NCBI GenBank assembly: GCA_902362375.1
Contig: CABIVS010000003.1
Location: 621,178-685,177 of the forward strand
DNA length: 64,000 nucleotides
Origin: Bacteroidaceae bacterium
GTDB lineage: Bacteria; Bacteroidota; Bacteroidia; Bacteroidales; Bacteroidaceae
Reading direction: 5' to 3'
Positions 8,498 to 17,306 of this stretch are shown here, in pieces. Each line of letters begins with the position of its first letter. The stretch's first letter is position 1. The notes below the pieces were generated by a model that had not been told where the DNA came from, did no database searches, and saw only the letters and a list, made by a program, of their open reading frames with translations. A program made the position numbers and the translations under genes.

Positions 8498-9658
8498 ATG
8501 AAGTATAATTTCGATGAAATTGTTTCACGCAGAGGTACGAATTCTTATAAATGGGACTCGTCCGCAGATGCGGATGTCTTGCCGATGTGGGTGGCTGATA
8601 TGGATTTCCGTACGGCTCCCCCCGTCGTGGAGGCATTGAAGAAGTGGGTGGAACATGGGATTTTCGGATATGTACGCGTACCTGACGCATACTACGAAGC
8701 GATAACCAACTGGTTTGCACGACGACATGCCTGGCGGATAGAAAAAGAATGGATTATTTATACTACCGGAGTTGTGCCGGCAATATCTGCTGCAATTAAA
8801 GCACTGACAGTACCCGGCGATAAAGTGATGGTGCAGACGCCTGTATACAATTGTTTTTTCTCCTCTATCCGTAATAACGGGTGCGAGATGATTGCCAATC
8901 CTTTAGTATATAGAAACAAAGGGTATCAGATTGACTTTGATGATTTGGAGAGGAAAGCTTCCGATCCGAAGATAAAACTCATGTTGTTATGTAACCCGCA
9001 TAATCCTGTCGGAAGAGTATGGAGTAAGCAGGAATTAAGGCGGATAGGTGAGATTTGTATTTGGAATAATGTGTTTGTGATCGCTGATGAAATTCATTGT
9101 GAATTGGTTTTTCTGGAACATGAATATACTCCTTTCGCTTCTATATCAGAAGAGTTTCTTATGAATTCGGTAACCTTTGTTTCGCCTAGCAAGGCTTTCA
9201 ATCTGGCAGGGCTTCAGATAGCCAATATTATTTCTGCAGATGCAAATGTACGGGTGAGAGTAGATAAAGTGATTAATATAAATGAAGTATGTGATGTGAA
9301 TCCTTTCGGAGTGGAGGCGTTGATGGCTGCTTACAATGAGGGTGAAGAATGGCTGGAAGAACTTAAAATCTATTTGTTTGCGAATTACATCTATTTAAAA
9401 GGTTATTTTGATGAATATCTTCCGGAATTTCCCGTAATGATGTTGGAAGGTACGTATCTGGTTTGGGTAGATTGCTCGGTCTTGAATCAAACGTCAGCAG
9501 AAATAGTAAAAGACTTGTTGAAGAAAGAAAAGCTTTGGGTGAACGAAGGCAGTCTGTATGGAGAGACTGGTGAAGGATTTATCCGTATCAATATTGCATG
9601 TCCGCGACAGCGGTTGATAGAAGGATTAAACAGATTGAAGCGGGTACTGAAATCATAA
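8498..9658 (+). CDS. MalY/PatB-type PLP aminotransferase (cystathionine beta-lyase-like)
   Basis: 386 residues of fold-type I PLP enzyme. The N-terminal motif WVADMDFRTAPPVVEAL is typical of PatB/MalY C-S lyases. CNPHNPVGRVW, ADEIHCELV and SPSKAFNLAGLQ, with the Schiff-base Lys, define the active site. Family members cleave cystathionine or cysteine conjugates, or act as aminotransferases. It starts 3 bases after DUF3737 and ends the operon. A reading frame overlapping its 3' end (9598-9891) has no recognisable product. Confidence 0.85.
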   Translation: MKYNFDEIVSRRGTNSYKWDSSADADVLPMWVADMDFRTAPPVVEALKKWVEHGIFGYVRVPDAYYEAITNWFARRHAWRIEKEWIIYTTGVVPAISAAIKALTVPGDKVMVQTPVYNCFFSSIRNNGCEMIANPLVYRNKGYQIDFDDLERKASDPKIKLMLLCNPHNPVGRVWSKQELRRIGEICIWNNVFVIADEIHCELVFLEHEYTPFASISEEFLMNSVTFVSPSKAFNLAGLQIANIISADANVRVRVDKVININEVCDVNPFGVEALMAAYNEGEEWLEELKIYLFANYIYLKGYFDEYLPEFPVMMLEGTYLVWVDCSVLNQTSAEIVKDLLKKEKLWVNEGSLYGETGEGFIRINIACPRQRLIEGLNRLKRVLKS

Positions 9659-9951
9659 ATACGAATGAAAAGCTAATTGTTCCATTTCTGCAGGTGAAGC
9701 ATCACCCCCATGAAACAGACACAGGTAATCGCTTTTCCATATTTACCAAGCAGGATAGAAAACCTTCTTCATATTTTAGATTTTCCGAAAGCATAATAGA
9801 TGTTAATAGGGCTCATAGCTTGCGAACTAATTTTTGGTATGATATGTTGTCTAAAGTGAATAACGAATTAAAAAATGAACTAGAAAGTTAGACATGAACA
9901 TACAATACATTTCTAATGATTTAGCAGATAAAACATTACATTTAAAAACTT

Positions 9952-11088
9952 ATGAATATGAGAAAATCTATTATTTTATTAGCTTTTATATTGGGTGGCT
10001 TTACAGCAGCAAATGCCCAATCAGTTGTAGAAGGTACCAAACTTACAGATAATTGGTCTGTCGGAGTAAATGCCGGTGGAGTCACTCCCCTTACTCACAG
10101 TGCTTTCTTTAAAGGTATGCGTCCCGCTTTTGGAGTGGGAGTCTCAAAGCAATTAACTCCTATCTTCGGTTTGGGATTCCAAGGAATGGGATATATCAAT
10201 ACCACATCCAGTAAAACGGCTTTCGATGCTTCGGATGTCAGCGTATTGGGTAAAGTCAATTTGATGAATCTATTTGCAAGTTACACGGGCGAACCTCGTT
10301 TGTTTGAAGTGGAAGCTGTTGCCGGAATAGGTTGGTTACATTATTATGTGAATGGCGATGGCGATCAGAACTCCTGGTCTACGCGTTTGGGATTGAATTT
10401 CAATTTCAACTTGGGTGAAAGTAAAGCATGGACATTGGGAATCAAACCTGCCATTGTGTATGATATGCAAGGTACTTACCCTGAAACAAAGAGCCGTTTC
10501 AATGCTAATAACGCAGGTTTTGAGTTGACAGCCGGATTGACATACCACTTTAAGACAAGTAACGGAACACATCATTTTGCCAAAGTGAGAGTATATAATC
10601 AAGCCGAAATTGACGGACTGAACTCTTCAATCAATGCACTTCGTGCAGATGTAAACAACAAAGATGGCGAGATCAGCAATGCAAACCGACGTATCAACGG
10701 ATTGCAGGAAGAACTTGAAGCATGCCGCACAAAAGTGGTTCCGGTGGAGACTGTAGTAAAAACCGCCCGTGTACCCGAATCTATCATTACTTTCAGACAA
10801 GGTAAATCGTCAGTTGACGCTTCACAACTTCCTAATGTGGAACGTGTAGCTGCCTACATGAAGAAATATGCTGATTCAAAAGTGGTTATTAAGGGATACG
10901 CTTCCCCGGAAGGTAGTGTTGAAGTGAATGCCAGAATTGCTGCAGCACGTGCAGAAGCTGTAAAAACGATCTTGGTCAACAAGTATAAAATCAGTGCATC
11001 TCGTATCACTGCCGAAGGTCAGGGTGTAGGCGATATGTTTACTGAACCGGATTGGAACCGTGTAAGTATATGTACTATTGAAGATTAA
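9952..11088 (+). CDS. OmpA family outer membrane protein
   Basis: 378 residues: a signal peptide ending FTAANAQ, an N-terminal beta-barrel region (about residues 25-200), a short coiled coil (INALRADVNNKDGEISNANR) and a C-terminal OmpA peptidoglycan-binding domain (SIITFRQGKSSVDA, IKGYASPEGSVEVNARIAAAR with the Asp/Arg-type ligand region, GQGVGDMF). The role is outer-membrane stability through peptidoglycan anchoring. It starts at 9952 (or Met at 9958). The 293-base gap before it holds AT-rich sequence and no gene I recognise. It is followed by a clear terminator. Confidence 0.9.
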   Translation: MNMRKSIILLAFILGGFTAANAQSVVEGTKLTDNWSVGVNAGGVTPLTHSAFFKGMRPAFGVGVSKQLTPIFGLGFQGMGYINTTSSKTAFDASDVSVLGKVNLMNLFASYTGEPRLFEVEAVAGIGWLHYYVNGDGDQNSWSTRLGLNFNFNLGESKAWTLGIKPAIVYDMQGTYPETKSRFNANNAGFELTAGLTYHFKTSNGTHHFAKVRVYNQAEIDGLNSSINALRADVNNKDGEISNANRRINGLQEELEACRTKVVPVETVVKTARVPESIITFRQGKSSVDASQLPNVERVAAYMKKYADSKVVIKGYASPEGSVEVNARIAAARAEAVKTILVNKYKISASRITAEGQGVGDMFTEPDWNRVSICTIED

Positions 11089-11116
11089 ACTGATGTATTA
11101 CAGAAATAGAATAATG

Positions 11117-11145
11117 AAGGCTGCCCCCAAAGGCAGCCTTTGTTG
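11117..11145 (+). terminator. Terminator after the OmpA-family gene
   Basis: AAGGCTGCC (11117-11125) pairs perfectly with GGCAGCCTT (11132-11140) across the loop CCCAAA, followed by TTGTTG. Confidence 0.85.
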
Positions 11146-11197
11146 TATATCTTGGGTTGTATTTTTGAATACTCTGAAAGTTTAGTAAACAGATTTC

Positions 11198-11227
11198 TTT
11201 GTACATTACATAAAATGGTTATTTTTG
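11198..11227 (+). promoter_or_regulatory. Promoter of the STM4015-STM4011-like operon
   Basis: TTTG at 11198-11201, an 18-bp spacer, then TATTTTTG at 11220-11227, a perfect TAnnTTTG. The predicted start near 11234 leaves a leader of about 55 bases before the ATG at 11290. Confidence 0.65.
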
Positions 11228-11289
11228 CAGGTATTGTTCATGCGCGTTCTGTGTTGAGTGTGCAAATATCAACCATTAAAAACTGTATT

Positions 11290-12363
11290 ATGAAGAGAGT
11301 ATTCGTTTTTCAAGATTTTAAATCGCAGAAATTCTGGAGTATAGATGTAGTCGGAACAGATGTTACTGTAAATTATGGTAAGTTGGGGACCGACGGACAA
11401 ACACAAGTGAAAAACTACGCAACGACTGAAGAGGCTGAAAAAGCAGCCGGCAAACTGATTGCGGAAAAGACCAAAAAAGGATATGTAGAAACTGCTGAAG
11501 AAACTGCACGTGAAATGAAAGTGGAAGCCAAGAAATATACTTTGAGTTACGATGAGTATGAAAACAATGTGAATCTTCTGGATAAGATATTGAAAGATAA
11601 ACATCTCTCTGAATATAAACAAATAACAATCGGTTGTTGGGATTATGAGGGTGGCGACTGTTCTGCCTTATTACAGGGAATGATTGAAAATAAGGAGAAG
11701 TTCGCACAAATAGAAGGCTTGTTCTGGGGAGATATTGAGCAGGAAGAACAGGAGATTTCATGGATTGAACAAGCTGATATTAGTCCGCTACTCGATGCCA
11801 TGCCTAAATTGAAGGATCTGAAAATCAAAGGAACTAATAATCTGCGTTTGGGAAAGACTTCACGACCGGAGTTGCGGTCACTGGAAATTATCAGTGGTGG
11901 CCTGCCTACTGAAGTGGTAGAAGATATTCTTGGTTCTGATTTCCCCAATCTGGAAAAACTGATTCTATATGTTGGTGTGGAAGATTATGGATTTGAAGCT
12001 GATATTGAGATATTCCGTCCGTTGTTCTCCAAAGAACGTTTCCCGAAGCTGACTTATCTGGGGATCGTCAACTCTGAAGAACAGGACAAGATTGTAGAAA
12101 TGTTCCTGGAGTCGGATATTCTTCCCCAACTTGAAACAATGGATGTTTCGGCCGGTACTCTCAAAGATGAAGGTGCCCAATTATTGCTGGATAATATGGA
12201 TAAGATCGCTCATTTGAAGTTTATCAATATGCGCTACAATTATTTGAGCAAGGATATGAAGAAACAGCTGCAGAATCTTCCTATGAAAATAGATATTGCT
12301 GAAACTGAAGAAGCGGATGAATATGATGGTGAATTGTGGTATTACCCGATGATTACAGAATAG
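11290..12363 (+). CDS. WGR-domain plus leucine-rich-repeat protein (STM4015 family)
   Basis: 357 residues. The N-terminal WGR domain (FVFQDFKSQKFWSIDVVG, YGKLGTDGQTQVKNY, AEKAAGKLIAEKTKKGY) is a fold that in other proteins binds nucleic acid or serves as a protein-interaction module. The rest has LRR-like repeats (LLDAMPKLKDLKIKG, PELRSLEIISG, FPNLEKLILYVG, FPKLTYLGIVN, LPQLETMDVSAG). The open frame extends upstream to 11140 across the OmpA terminator, so the ATG at 11290 after the promoter is the real start. It is the first gene of a five-gene operon, 3 bases before the next. The likely role is a binding or recruiting partner for the enzymes (inference). Confidence 0.8.
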   Translation: MKRVFVFQDFKSQKFWSIDVVGTDVTVNYGKLGTDGQTQVKNYATTEEAEKAAGKLIAEKTKKGYVETAEETAREMKVEAKKYTLSYDEYENNVNLLDKILKDKHLSEYKQITIGCWDYEGGDCSALLQGMIENKEKFAQIEGLFWGDIEQEEQEISWIEQADISPLLDAMPKLKDLKIKGTNNLRLGKTSRPELRSLEIISGGLPTEVVEDILGSDFPNLEKLILYVGVEDYGFEADIEIFRPLFSKERFPKLTYLGIVNSEEQDKIVEMFLESDILPQLETMDVSAGTLKDEGAQLLLDNMDKIAHLKFINMRYNYLSKDMKKQLQNLPMKIDIAETEEADEYDGELWYYPMITE

Positions 12364-12366
12364 GAG

Positions 12367-13377
12367 ATGCAGATAATCGTTGTCAGCAACTCTCTGTCCA
12401 AACGTATAGAATACTTTATTGAAGCAGGTAAATACTTGCAGACGGAAGTTCGTTTTATGACTTACGGGGAACTTTTTAATTGCTTGCCGCAATTACGGCA
12501 GGCAGTTATCAAGCTGGAACCTTGTGTAAGCAATGAAACGGATTTCCTGAAATATGCGCTGTTGAATCAGGCATATAAGGAAACACTGCAACGTTTAGGC
12601 GAGATGAGGCTATCTGATGACGTGCACTTTTTGAACACTCCCCATGCTTTGTTGCGTGCTCTTGACAAAAAGGAGACTAAACAAGTGCTGGTGGACAGAG
12701 GTTTGAGAGTGACTCCGATGTTATCTTCTCCCCATTCTTTTGATGAGTTGAGAGAGCTTCTTGCCGATTGCGGTAGAGGATGCTTTTTGAAACCCCGTTA
12801 CGGTTCGGGGGCGGGAGGCATTATGGCTGTTCGCTATCAACCCAACCGGAATAAATGGGTAGTCTATACTACCTTGCAACAAGCGGATGGAGTCATTCAT
12901 AACACCAAACGTATCCACCGTTTGAGTACGGAAAAAGAGATGATCCCGTTGGCGGAAGCGGTGATGCAAACAGAAGCTATTTTAGAAGAATGGATTCCTA
13001 AAGAGCAGTTGCAGGGAGAGAATTATGATCTCCGGGTAGTGTGCCGGGAATCTGAAATCGATTATATCGTTGTGAGATGCAGTAAAGGAAGCATAACCAA
13101 TCTGCATCTGAACAATAAGGCACATTGGTGGAACGAGTTGGCTTTGCCGGACATAGTACGACAACAAATCTATTATCAGTGTCAGGAAGCGGTCCAATCC
13201 TTGGATTTGCAGTATGCCGGAGTGGATGTCCTGATGGAGAGAGGAACAGATATACCTTATATAATAGAAGTCAACGGACAGGGAGATCATGTGTATCAGG
13301 ATATGTTTGCTCATAATTCTATTTATATTCAACAGATAAAAAACATAAAAAAGAGATATAACCATGCAAATAGATGA
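12367..13377 (+). CDS. ATP-grasp protein (STM4014 family)
   Basis: 336 residues with no signal peptide. The ATP-grasp core is visible as FLKPRYGSGAGGIMAVRY (nucleotide-binding Lys and Gly-rich loop), ILEEWIPKEQLQGENYDLRVVC and GVDVLMERGTDIPYIIEVNGQGDH (Mg-binding E-x-N). ATP-grasp enzymes activate a carboxylate as acyl phosphate and join it to an amine or thiol. The pairing with radical SAM genes suggests it makes or tailors a peptide-like or amide-linked product (inference). It starts 3 bases after the WGR/LRR gene and overlaps the next gene by 14 bases. Confidence 0.8.
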   Translation: MQIIVVSNSLSKRIEYFIEAGKYLQTEVRFMTYGELFNCLPQLRQAVIKLEPCVSNETDFLKYALLNQAYKETLQRLGEMRLSDDVHFLNTPHALLRALDKKETKQVLVDRGLRVTPMLSSPHSFDELRELLADCGRGCFLKPRYGSGAGGIMAVRYQPNRNKWVVYTTLQQADGVIHNTKRIHRLSTEKEMIPLAEAVMQTEAILEEWIPKEQLQGENYDLRVVCRESEIDYIVVRCSKGSITNLHLNNKAHWWNELALPDIVRQQIYYQCQEAVQSLDLQYAGVDVLMERGTDIPYIIEVNGQGDHVYQDMFAHNSIYIQQIKNIKKRYNHANR

Positions 13378-14218
13378 ACTGCCGGCTGGCGAACAGACCC
13401 AAAATCCGGATCTGGATATGAATCAGGTGGTGGGTACTCATGATATATTGATGCTTTGTTTTGATACCTTGCGTTATGATGTCAGCAAGGAGGAAGAAGC
13501 GGCGGGAAGAACACCGGTACTGAACAGTCACGGAGGAGAATGGGAAAAAAGACATGCGCCGGGAAATTTTACTTACCCGTCTCATTTTGCCATCTTTGCA
13601 GGATTTCTGCCTTCTCCGGCGGAACCTCATTCGCTACGCAGCCGTAAGTGGTTGTTTTTCCCTGTGCAAGCTGGTACGGGACGTATTCCGCCTGCGGGAA
13701 GTTATCCGTTTACGGAAGCGACTTTTGTGCAAAGCCTTGCCAATGTAGGTTATGAAACGATTTGTATAGGAGGGGTGAACTTCTTCAGCAAGCGTAATGA
13801 ACTGGGGCGTGTGTTTCCCGGTTACTTTACTAAAAGTTATTGGCTGCCGATTTTTGGATGCACGGCACCCGATAGTACTGAAAAACAAATTGATTTTGCG
13901 TTGAAGAAACTCGAAAACTACCCGGAGGACAAACGGATTTTTATGTATATCAATTTTTCTGCTATTCATTATCCGAACTGTCATTATGTGGAAGGCAAAA
14001 TGAAGGATGATAAGGAATCACACGCTGCCGCGCTGCAATATGTCGACAGTCAGCTGCCCCGTTTGTTCCAGGCCTTTCAGAAGCGGGGAAATACGCTGGT
14101 GATTGCTCTTTCCGATCATGGCACTTGCTATGGAGAGGATGGATATGAATATCATTGCATATCCCACGAAACGGTTTATACAGTCCCTTACAAACACTTT
14201 ATTTTAACGAAAAAATGA
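13364..14218 (+). CDS. Alkaline phosphatase/sulfatase-superfamily enzyme (STM4013/SEN3800 family)
   Basis: 284 residues. Superfamily metal-site cues: MLCFDTLRYD (first Asp), GNFTYPSHFAIFAGFLP, where the Thr/Ser supplies the nucleophile as in TxPSH phosphodiesterases, INFSAIHYPN, and ALSDHGTCYGEDG (Asp-His pair) with a later CISHE. It lacks a signal peptide, unlike Bacteroides glycan sulfatases, so it should act in the cytosol. It could cleave or transfer a phosphoester or sulfate ester on the pathway product. It overlaps both neighbours (14 and 4 bases), evidence of translational coupling. Confidence 0.8.
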   Translation: MQIDELPAGEQTQNPDLDMNQVVGTHDILMLCFDTLRYDVSKEEEAAGRTPVLNSHGGEWEKRHAPGNFTYPSHFAIFAGFLPSPAEPHSLRSRKWLFFPVQAGTGRIPPAGSYPFTEATFVQSLANVGYETICIGGVNFFSKRNELGRVFPGYFTKSYWLPIFGCTAPDSTEKQIDFALKKLENYPEDKRIFMYINFSAIHYPNCHYVEGKMKDDKESHAAALQYVDSQLPRLFQAFQKRGNTLVIALSDHGTCYGEDGYEYHCISHETVYTVPYKHFILTKK

Positions 14219-15492
14219 ATCAACCGCTACCACGATATGTAGACTATATGTATAGTTATCCACATAAAACTGCTTATCGTTCTTTTCCGTCCCCGGTTTC
14301 GCTGGTTCCTTACCTGAAACAGGTGGAAGGACAGAAAGCATCGCTTTATTTCCATATTCCTTTTTGTAGTCATAAATGTGGATATTGCAACCTGTTTTCT
14401 CTGCAAACAAATCGTGCGGATTATATCGCAACTTACTTGGAAACTCTTCACAAGCAGGCGCAACAGTTGTCTCCACTCACCACCGGGCTGGCATTTGATA
14501 GTTTCGCCATTGGAGGAGGCACACCGTTGCTCCTCACTGTTCCTCAACTGGAATACCTATTGGATACAGCTGCCTTATTCGGAGTGCATCCTTCACATAC
14601 CTTTACTTCCGTAGAAACATCGCCGGAATATGCCGATCCTGCCCGTTTGGACTTGTTGAAGCAAGCAGGAGTGGCTCGTGTGAGTATTGGCGTACAGAGT
14701 TTCCTTGACGAAGAATTAACAGCTTTGAAAAGACGCCCCCGGCAAGACACGATTAATCAGGCGCTGGAGGCTATCCGGAAGAGGCAATTCCCGTTTTTTA
14801 ATATCGACTTGATCTACGGAATCAAAGGACAAACTGTAGCCAGTTTTCTTTATTCATTGGAACAAGCTCTTCTGTTTCAGCCTAACGAACTCTTTATCTA
14901 TCCGCTATATGTACGACCGGGAACGGCTATCACGGAGCGGGAATCCGATGATGTCTGTTTTCAGATGTATTGTGCCGCTTGTGATTTGTTGAAAGACAGA
15001 GGATTTCTACAAACTTCGATGCGGCGTTTTATTCATCATCCGTCTGCTGATGCGGAAATCTCATGTGGGGATGAAGTGATGCTATCGTGTGGCTCTGGGG
15101 GACGCAGTTACCTGGGGAATTTGCATTATGCCACCCGGTATACTGTTTGCCAGCGTTGTATTGCCGGAGAGATAGATGATTATATGGGCACTACTGATTT
15201 TACAGTGGCTCGTAATGGATTTATTCTTTCGCAGGAAGAACAGCGACAACGTTTCATCATTAAAAATCTGATGTATTACATGGGGCTTGATAAGGCCGAA
15301 TATAAGCGTCGCTTTGGAGAATCACCGGATAATGTGCCGTTGTTCCGACAGTTAGCTGAACGGCAATGGATAGAAAATACGGATAACGGTCGTATTTGTC
15401 TGACTTCCGAAGGAATGGCATACTCCGATTATATTGGTCAGTTGTTCATTACTCCTGAAATAAGAGAACTGATGGAAACTTATTCTTATTGA
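14215..15492 (+). CDS. Radical SAM enzyme, HemW/HemN-like (STM4012 family)
   Basis: 425 residues. The 4Fe-4S motif CSHKCGYC has Cys at 51, 55 and 58. FDSFAIGGGTPLLLT, ARVSIGVQSFLDEEL and FNIDLIYGIKGQT match the barrel of coproporphyrinogen dehydrogenase-like radical SAM enzymes. The C-terminal part resembles the HemN/HemW tail. I start it at 14215 because its ATG overlaps the previous stop in an ATGA; a frame from 14155 would overlap conserved upstream coding. It probably performs a radical C-C or C-N modification, substrate unknown; it is not expected to be a true haem enzyme given its neighbours. Confidence 0.85.
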   Translation: MNQPLPRYVDYMYSYPHKTAYRSFPSPVSLVPYLKQVEGQKASLYFHIPFCSHKCGYCNLFSLQTNRADYIATYLETLHKQAQQLSPLTTGLAFDSFAIGGGTPLLLTVPQLEYLLDTAALFGVHPSHTFTSVETSPEYADPARLDLLKQAGVARVSIGVQSFLDEELTALKRRPRQDTINQALEAIRKRQFPFFNIDLIYGIKGQTVASFLYSLEQALLFQPNELFIYPLYVRPGTAITERESDDVCFQMYCAACDLLKDRGFLQTSMRRFIHHPSADAEISCGDEVMLSCGSGGRSYLGNLHYATRYTVCQRCIAGEIDDYMGTTDFTVARNGFILSQEEQRQRFIIKNLMYYMGLDKAEYKRRFGESPDNVPLFRQLAERQWIENTDNGRICLTSEGMAYSDYIGQLFITPEIRELMETYSY

Positions 15493-15503
15493 ACGAAATA
15501 GAA

Positions 15504-17069
15504 ATGGAAAACGAAGGCTCTTTACTTTCCTTCAGGCGTATATATTATCGCGGCAAATTGAATAGCTGCAACTATACCTGTTCTTATTGCCCTTTCGGCA
15601 AGAAGTCGCATCTGGCAGATACGACCCGGGATGAACAGGCATGGAATCGTTTTATAGCAGCTATTGAACAATGGAAAGGGGAGCCGTTGCAGTTATTTAT
15701 TATTCCTTACGGTGAAGCATTGATCCATCGTTATTATCGGAAAGGAATGATGCATTTGGCAGCATTGCCACAGGTGGCTGGAATTTCCTGTCAGACTAAC
15801 CTTTCTTTTCCGGCCAAACACTGGCTTGATGAGATTCGTGTGACTCCCACTGTGATAAGTAAGATAAGGCTCTGGGCCAGTTTTCATCCTGAGATGACTT
15901 CGGTAGAGAAATTTGCGCATCAGATTCATATACTCCATCATGCGGGAATACAGGTATGTGCCGGAGCGGTAGGAAATCCCTCTGCAAAGGCCGTACTCAA
16001 TGATTTACGGAATACTCTCTTGCCGGATATTTATTTATTCATTAATGCAATGCAGGGGTTAAGGGCACCATTAAGTCAGGAAGATATTCAGTTTTTCAGT
16101 CAACTGGATAATCTTTTTGAGTATGACTTGAAGAATGCTCCGGCACAATGGGAAGTTTGTGCAGGAGGAAGAAACAATTGTTTTATCGATTGGAAAGGGG
16201 ATATGTATGCTTGTCCCCGAAGCCGGGTGAAGATTGGTAATTTTTATCAAGGTGATGGAGCTGTTCTGCCGCTATCTTGCGAGAGGAAAGTTTGTGATTG
16301 CTATCTTGCGTTCAGTAACCTGAACAATCACCCTTTACATCGAATCATGGGAGAAGGGGCGTTCTGGCGAATACCTGACAAGCCACTTATTACGACTGTT
16401 TTCTTCGATGTGGATGGAACACTGACTGATTCACAGGGAAAAGTTCCTGAAAGTTATGCTAACGCTTTGCGATATATGGCACAGTCCGTTTCCTTATATC
16501 TTGCGACTTCTCTGTCAATGGAGCAGGCGAAGAAAAAGCTGGGAAAGGCTCTTTTCGATTTATTCAGGGGAGGAGTGTTTGCAGATGGAGGTTTATTATC
16601 TTATTCGGGCCAGATCAGGTGTTTGCCGGTGAAAGTATATCCGGAGGTATATGGAGAACCGGCAAAAGTCACTATTCATAGTTATGAAGGAGTGGTTTAC
16701 AAGTATAGTATATTGGTACGTGATAAAGAACAGAGAGAAGCTATTCTTACCCGGTTGAAAGAGAATCCCTGCCAGGTCTTTCATAAAGCTCCGCTGATAA
16801 CAGTCATTCATCCTGAAGCAAGTAAAAAAGAGGGGGTGCTTCAGTTATGTAAGGCTTTGACTTTATCTTTTGAACATACTTTAGTTGTAGGAAATTCGTT
16901 AAAGGACTGGCCGATGATGTCCGTGGTTTCTCATTCTTGTGCCGTAATGAATGCGGAACCCTTATTAAAAGAACGCGCACGTTATACGCTGAATCCGGAT
17001 CGGTTGGCAGCTTTCTTTCGTTTTTCTAACGGAGATCCTATAGATCAAACCTCGTCTGATAATAGTTGA
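15504..17069 (+). CDS. Radical SAM enzyme fused to a HAD phosphatase (STM4011 family)
   Basis: 521 residues. Residues 22-29 are CNYTCSYC (radical SAM cluster Cys 22, 26, 29). Six further Cys (219, 226, 237, 259, 264, 266) lie in a SPASM-like tail and probably bind auxiliary iron-sulfur. From about residue 295 a HAD domain begins: FFDVDGTLTDS (nucleophile Asp), Lys-rich cap and VVGNSLKDWPMM (loop IV acid residues), of the Cof/phosphatase type. The start ATG at 15504 is preferred over a TTG at 15489. The stop of the STM4012-like gene is at 15490-15492. The fusion implies radical chemistry on, or release of, a phosphorylated intermediate (inference). Last gene of the operon. Confidence 0.85.
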   Translation: MENEGSLLSFRRIYYRGKLNSCNYTCSYCPFGKKSHLADTTRDEQAWNRFIAAIEQWKGEPLQLFIIPYGEALIHRYYRKGMMHLAALPQVAGISCQTNLSFPAKHWLDEIRVTPTVISKIRLWASFHPEMTSVEKFAHQIHILHHAGIQVCAGAVGNPSAKAVLNDLRNTLLPDIYLFINAMQGLRAPLSQEDIQFFSQLDNLFEYDLKNAPAQWEVCAGGRNNCFIDWKGDMYACPRSRVKIGNFYQGDGAVLPLSCERKVCDCYLAFSNLNNHPLHRIMGEGAFWRIPDKPLITTVFFDVDGTLTDSQGKVPESYANALRYMAQSVSLYLATSLSMEQAKKKLGKALFDLFRGGVFADGGLLSYSGQIRCLPVKVYPEVYGEPAKVTIHSYEGVVYKYSILVRDKEQREAILTRLKENPCQVFHKAPLITVIHPEASKKEGVLQLCKALTLSFEHTLVVGNSLKDWPMMSVVSHSCAVMNAEPLLKERARYTLNPDRLAAFFRFSNGDPIDQTSSDNS

Positions 17070-17115
17070 TATATAGCTAGTTACATCTCCATAAGAAAAT
17101 AAAAACCGGTTAAAA

Positions 17116-17146
17116 CTTGGTAATTATGAAAACAAAGCCCATATTT
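17116..17146 (+). promoter_or_regulatory. Promoter of the MATE leader transcript
   Basis: TTGG at 17116-17119, a 19-bp spacer, then CATATTTG at 17139-17146, one mismatch from TAnnTTTG. The predicted start is near 17153. Confidence 0.45.
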
Positions 17147-17147
17147 G

Positions 17148-17261
17148 CAGCCCTGAAATAGGGACAGGCATAAAAATCCTCATCGGAGGGTGCTATAATA
17201 ATAATTATAGTGCTGGATAAGATGAATGGTGCAAATCATTCGCTTGTCCGGCACTTTTTTT
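17148..17261 (+). ncRNA. Structured 5' leader with terminator upstream of the MATE gene (possible riboswitch)
   Basis: Between the predicted start (about 17153) and the MATE ATG there are four successive hairpins. They are CCCT/AGGG, CCTC/GAGG, a perfect CTATAAT-AATA-ATTATAG at 17193-17210, and a strong terminator. In the terminator the arm at 17210-17221 pairs with 17243-17254 and is followed by seven T. A terminator placed 45 bases before a transporter gene is the layout of an attenuator. I could not match it to TPP, FMN, cobalamin, preQ1, guanidine or fluoride aptamers by eye. It could instead be only the 3' terminator of the upstream operon. Confidence 0.45.
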
Positions 17262-17306
17262 ATGTTGTAACAAAATAAGATAAAGAGGAAAAGTATCGAA
17301 GAAACT

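Noticed and set aside
9598..9891. 97-codon open frame after the aminotransferase
   Set aside because: Overlaps the aminotransferase 3' end in another frame; composition is unlike a protein I can place and there is no promoter or start context of its own.
14155..14214. Extended start of the HemW-like gene
   Set aside because: The extra residues overlap the conserved end of the upstream gene; the ATGA overlap at 14215 is the typical coupled start.
11290..17069. RiPP biosynthetic cluster with a precursor peptide
   Set aside because: The genes are packed with no space for a precursor ORF, and the leader contains none; the WGR/LRR protein is too large for a usual precursor.
17211..17224. TPP riboswitch (CTGGATAA resemblance)
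   Set aside because: The CTGAGA and GGGGTGC cores of the TPP aptamer are missing; the similarity is limited to one short string.
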